A stretch of 64,000 bases of DNA, taken from positions 62,001 through 126,000 of the forward strand of contig JBJMGV010000072.1 of NCBI GenBank assembly GCA_045807725.1, read 5' to 3'. The translations under genes were made by a program, and so were the position numbers. The stretch comes from DATENM01 sp045807725. Lineage in GTDB: Bacteria; Acidobacteriota; Blastocatellia; UBA7656. The notes below the pieces were generated by a model, which was not told the origin of the DNA, searched no databases, and was given only the letters and a program-made list of their open reading frames with translations. The stretch's first letter is position 1. Each line of letters starts with the position of its first letter. Below, piece after piece: positions 61,254 through 64,000 of the stretch.

Positions 61254-63158
61254 TCAAGCTTTCGTGTAAATCTCAGCGCCGGCTTGCTTGAACTCTTCGG
61301 CCTTCTCGCGCAGGCCCGACTTCAAGGCCACCACTTCGTCCAACTCTTTCTGCGCCGCATAATCGCGCACCTCCTGCGTGATCTTCATCGAGCAGAAGTG
61401 CGGACCGCACATTGAGCAGAAGTGTGCCAGCTTCGCGCCTTCCTGCGGCAAGGTTTCGTCGTGAAACTCGCGCGCCAGTTCCGGGTCGAGCGCGAGGTTG
61501 AATTGATCTTCCCAGCGGAACTCGAAGCGCGCTTTCGATAGCGCATTGTCCTGTAGCTGCGCGCCCGGATGCCCCTTAGCTAAGTCCGCCGCGTGCGCCG
61601 CGATTTTGTAAGCGATCACACCATCCTTCACGTCCTGGCGGTCGGGCAAGCCGAGATGCTCTTTCGGCGTCACGTAACACAACATCGCCGTGCCGAACCA
61701 GCCAATCATCGCCGCGCCAATCGCGCTGGTGATGTGATCGTAGCCCGGCGCGATGTCCGTAACGAGCGGCCCCAGCGTGTAGAAAGGCGCTTCGCCGCAG
61801 ACTTCAAGCTGACGGTCTACGTTCTCCTTAATCAAATGCATAGGCACATGGCCTGGCCCTTCGATCATCACCTGGCAATCCATCTCCCAGGCGATCTTCG
61901 TCAACTCGCCCAGCGTTTCAAGTTCAGCGAACTGCGCGTCGTCGTTGGCATCGGCAATCGAGCCGGGCCGCAAGCCATCGCCCAAACTGAACGACACGTC
62001 GTAGGCGCGCATAATCTCGCATATCTCGCGGAAGTGGGTATAGAGGAAACTCTCTTCGTGATGCGCCAGACACCACTTCGCCATAATCGAGCCGCCGCGC
62101 GAGACGATGCCGGTCGTGCGTTTGGCCGTCAGCGGGATGTAGGGCAGGCGCACGCCTGCGTGAATCGTGAAGTAATCGACGCCTTGCTCGGCCTGCTCGA
62201 TCAGCGTGTCGCGGAAGATCTCCCACGTCATCTCTTCGGCTTTGCCCGTCACTTTTTCAAGCGCCTGATAGATCGGCACAGTGCCGATGGGAACCGGCGC
62301 GTTGCGGATGATCCATTCGCGCGTCTCGTGAATGTTGCGGCCCGTAGACAAATCCATCACCGTGTCCGCGCCCCACTTGATAGACCAGCGCATCTTCTCG
62401 ACCTCTTCTTCAATCGAAGAGGCGACCGCCGAGTTGCCGATGTTGGCATTGATCTTTACGAGGAAGTTGCGCCCGATGATCATCGGCTCGCTTTCGGGGT
62501 GGTTGATGTTGGCCGGGATGATGGCGCGACCGCGCGCCACTTCGTCGCGCACGAACTCAGGCGTGACGATGCGCGGCAAGGCTGCGCCGAAGCGTTCGCC
62601 TTGATGTTGAAAACTGAGGGCGCTGCGGTCGTTCTGCTGCGCCTCGAAGGCAGCCTGACGACCGAGGTTCTCGCGGATAGCGATGAACTCCATCTCCGGC
62701 GTAATCTGGCCGCGCCGGGCGTAATGCATCTGCGTGACGGCGCGGCCTGAGCGGGCGCGCAGCGGCGGACGGCGAAGACCCGGATAGGCTTCAAAGCGGT
62801 CGTTCTTGCGAGCGTATTCGCGCGCCCCTTCCGTGAGGTAGCCGTCGTCTTCGGGCTTCACAGAGCGGCCTTCGTATTCTTCAACGTCGCCGCGCTCGAT
62901 GATCCAGCGGCGACGCAGCGCCGGCACGCCGTCGTGCACATTGCATCTCGCGTTGGGATCGCCCCACGGGCCGCTCGTATCGTAGACGCGCACCGGCGCA
63001 TTCTCTTCGACCGCGCCATTGATGCCGCGCGTCACGTTGAGCTTGATCTCGCGCAGCGGCACGCGCAGGTCGTCGCGCGAGCCTTCGACGTAGATGCGTG
63101 TGGAGCTGGGAAATTGAAAGTTGCTGGTCTGATTTGTCTGGTCGTTGGCGTTGCTCAT
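61254..63158 (-). CDS. thiC: Phosphomethylpyrimidine synthase ThiC
   Basis: 634 residues, full length. It converts 5-aminoimidazole ribotide to the thiamine pyrimidine using radical SAM chemistry. The C-terminal cluster motif is Cys581-x2-Cys584-x4-Cys589 (CSMCGPHFC). PLGTVPIYQALEK (reads PIGTVPIYQALEK here) and MIEGPGHVPMHLIKENV are also intact. GAGGTGA precedes the ATG. A TPP riboswitch lies upstream and two toxin-antitoxin-like pairs lie downstream on the same strand. Confidence 0.95.
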   Translation of the reverse strand: MSNANDQTNQTSNFQFPSSTRIYVEGSRDDLRVPLREIKLNVTRGINGAVEENAPVRVYDTSGPWGDPNARCNVHDGVPALRRRWIIERGDVEEYEGRSVKPEDDGYLTEGAREYARKNDRFEAYPGLRRPPLRARSGRAVTQMHYARRGQITPEMEFIAIRENLGRQAAFEAQQNDRSALSFQHQGERFGAALPRIVTPEFVRDEVARGRAIIPANINHPESEPMIIGRNFLVKINANIGNSAVASSIEEEVEKMRWSIKWGADTVMDLSTGRNIHETREWIIRNAPVPIGTVPIYQALEKVTGKAEEMTWEIFRDTLIEQAEQGVDYFTIHAGVRLPYIPLTAKRTTGIVSRGGSIMAKWCLAHHEESFLYTHFREICEIMRAYDVSFSLGDGLRPGSIADANDDAQFAELETLGELTKIAWEMDCQVMIEGPGHVPMHLIKENVDRQLEVCGEAPFYTLGPLVTDIAPGYDHITSAIGAAMIGWFGTAMLCYVTPKEHLGLPDRQDVKDGVIAYKIAAHAADLAKGHPGAQLQDNALSKARFEFRWEDQFNLALDPELAREFHDETLPQEGAKLAHFCSMCGPHFCSMKITQEVRDYAAQKELDEVVALKSGLREKAEEFKQAGAEIYTKA

Positions 63159-63209
63159 GTTTCACCTCGTTGCCGAGCGAGAAACAGAAAGAAGGCAAAT
63201 GCGACACGG

Positions 63210-63294
63210 CGACACGGTGACGCGGCGACGCGGGGAAAGAAGAGCCGTTCGTCTCGGTGTCCTTCCCTCGCCGCGTCGCCGCGTCACCGTGTCG
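63210..63294 (-). repeat. 24-bp perfect inverted repeat in the thiC leader
   Basis: 63210-63233 (beginning CGACACGGTGACGCGG) pairs perfectly with 63271-63294, around a 37-nt loop. It is placed between the TPP aptamer and the thiC ribosome site, where the expression platform should be. It may also be a member of a dispersed repeat family (GACACGGCGACGCGG words). Confidence 0.8.
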
Positions 63295-63321
63295 TTAGTC
63301 TTTGCCTTTTCCAAGTTTCTT

Positions 63322-63410
63322 CCTTCGGCGGCATTATCCGCATCAGGTTCAAGGGGTCTCCTTCGCAGGACTCTCAGCCGCGCCCGCTGGCGTAGCTCCC
63401 CCGAAACGCA
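63322..63410 (-). promoter_or_regulatory. TPP riboswitch (THI element)
   Basis: Read on the minus strand, the conserved THI blocks are present in order: GGGGGAGCTACGCC at the 5' side, GGCTGAGAGTCCTGCG, GACCCCTTGAACCTGAT and GCGGATAATGCCG, then the closing stem. It should bind thiamine pyrophosphate and reduce thiC expression. It ends about 160 nt before the thiC ATG. Confidence 0.92.
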
Positions 63411-63426
63411 ACCGTAAGATTAGCAA

Positions 63427-63978
63427 TTAAGTGAACAGATCATCAACCGGCATTGACCAGCCGGGCACGGCGGGTTCAGCGTCCGCCGTCTCACCGCGAT
63501 GATAAACGGTCGGATGATCGGGATTGTCGGAGCGGTAAACGCGAATGACTTCTTCTTTGAGCACATCAACGTCCCATACTACCAATGTTCCGGCGGCGAA
63601 GTAGTCGCGGCGCTTGCGCGCCATCGCGGCTTCGGCCTTCGGGCCGTAATCGCTTGCGCTGCGGACTTCGATGGCGAATATGGGCGCGCCATCAAGAAAC
63701 TTACCGCCGCTGCGCGGCCCGACGTAGAGCGCCGCATCAGGTGAGAACGATTTGCGGTTCGGCAAATTGACGATGAAGCCGACGTTGTCGCCATATACGC
63801 GACCAAAGCCAGTGCGGCGGGATTGTTCTCTGAGACTGACAACGATTTCTAAAGCTGCGCTGCCGGGCAGATCGCCTGTTGGACTCATAAGGATTAACTC
63901 TCCGTCAACGATTTCGGCCTTACCGTTTTCGGGGACGTGGTAGAGGTCTTCGATTGTCGCTTCAATCTTCGTGCTCAT
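63427..63978 (-). CDS. Uma2 family protein (copy 4)
   Basis: 183 residues with KAEIVDGELILMSPTGD, SPDAALYVGP, IFAIEVRSASDYGPKAEAAMARKRRDYFAAGTLVVWDV in adjoining pieces, keeping the Asp and Glu of the nuclease-like core. The start at 63978 follows AAGG; GTG at 63981 is possible. Upstream of the thiC riboswitch on the same strand. Confidence 0.87.
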   Translation of the reverse strand: MSTKIEATIEDLYHVPENGKAEIVDGELILMSPTGDLPGSAALEIVVSLREQSRRTGFGRVYGDNVGFIVNLPNRKSFSPDAALYVGPRSGGKFLDGAPIFAIEVRSASDYGPKAEAAMARKRRDYFAAGTLVVWDVDVLKEEVIRVYRSDNPDHPTVYHRGETADAEPAVPGWSMPVDDLFT

Positions 63979-64000
63979 CACACACCTTCATTAGCATGCG

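Noticed and set aside
61593..62750. 385-codon open frame opposite thiC
   Set aside because: Shadow; thiC is certain.

Overview
The window is a high-GC, tightly packed bacterial chromosome segment with about 54 protein genes and no rRNA, tRNA, CRISPR array, transposase or phage gene that I can see. Gene content (four scattered Uma2 genes, duplicated beta-oxidation genes, a LodA-type oxidase, a SurA-DsbA fusion, many simple palindromic intergenic repeats) fits Acidobacteriota best, perhaps the Blastocatellia. That assignment is an inference from gene content, not from a marker gene.

Left part (1-20122): a partial HIT-like nucleotidyltransferase gene, a SpoIID/LytB protein, a lone actin-like ATPase, a minus-strand pair of acyl-CoA dehydrogenases with a ligase-like fragment, an ankyrin lipoprotein and an exported SurA-SurA-DsbA fusion. 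A minus-strand envelope-glycan block follows (9756-18952): a TMTC-like TPR membrane protein, two large polytopic membrane proteins, a methyltransferase and two GT2 glycosyltransferases. thiO (glycine oxidase) lies at its head.

Middle part (20197-49403): a MerR regulator and copper ATPase pair behind a 20-bp-spacer promoter; a TetR regulator followed by a fatty-acid/acyl-CoA catabolic run (four crotonases, two aldehyde dehydrogenases, one 3-hydroxyacyl-CoA dehydrogenase); a minus-strand cluster of a giant membrane-inserted patatin and three uncharacterised proteins; then queD, an NAD-IDH-like gene, pepA, trxB, a DUF4149 protein, an amino-acid permease and mtgA.

Right part (50561-63978): the most distinctive region is an apparent operon with a good sigma70 promoter and a strong stem-loop at the end. 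It encodes an exported multicopper oxidase, a CPLC membrane protein, a tyrosinase, a LodA-like cysteine tryptophylquinone oxidase, a small beta-rich protein and a LodB-like flavoprotein, followed by a ferredoxin. Next come two toxin-antitoxin-like pairs (HEPN/MNT and YgiT/DUF4258) directly downstream of thiC. The second pair sits between two copies of the thiC 3' end. thiC has a clear TPP riboswitch and an unusual 24-bp perfect inverted repeat in its leader.

Many intergenic spaces are filled by palindromic repeats that begin at a TAG stop codon and end a few bases before the next gene. Three loci (about 9.4, 41.2 and 47.5 kb) share a nested design: outer arms around several copies of a short hairpin unit.
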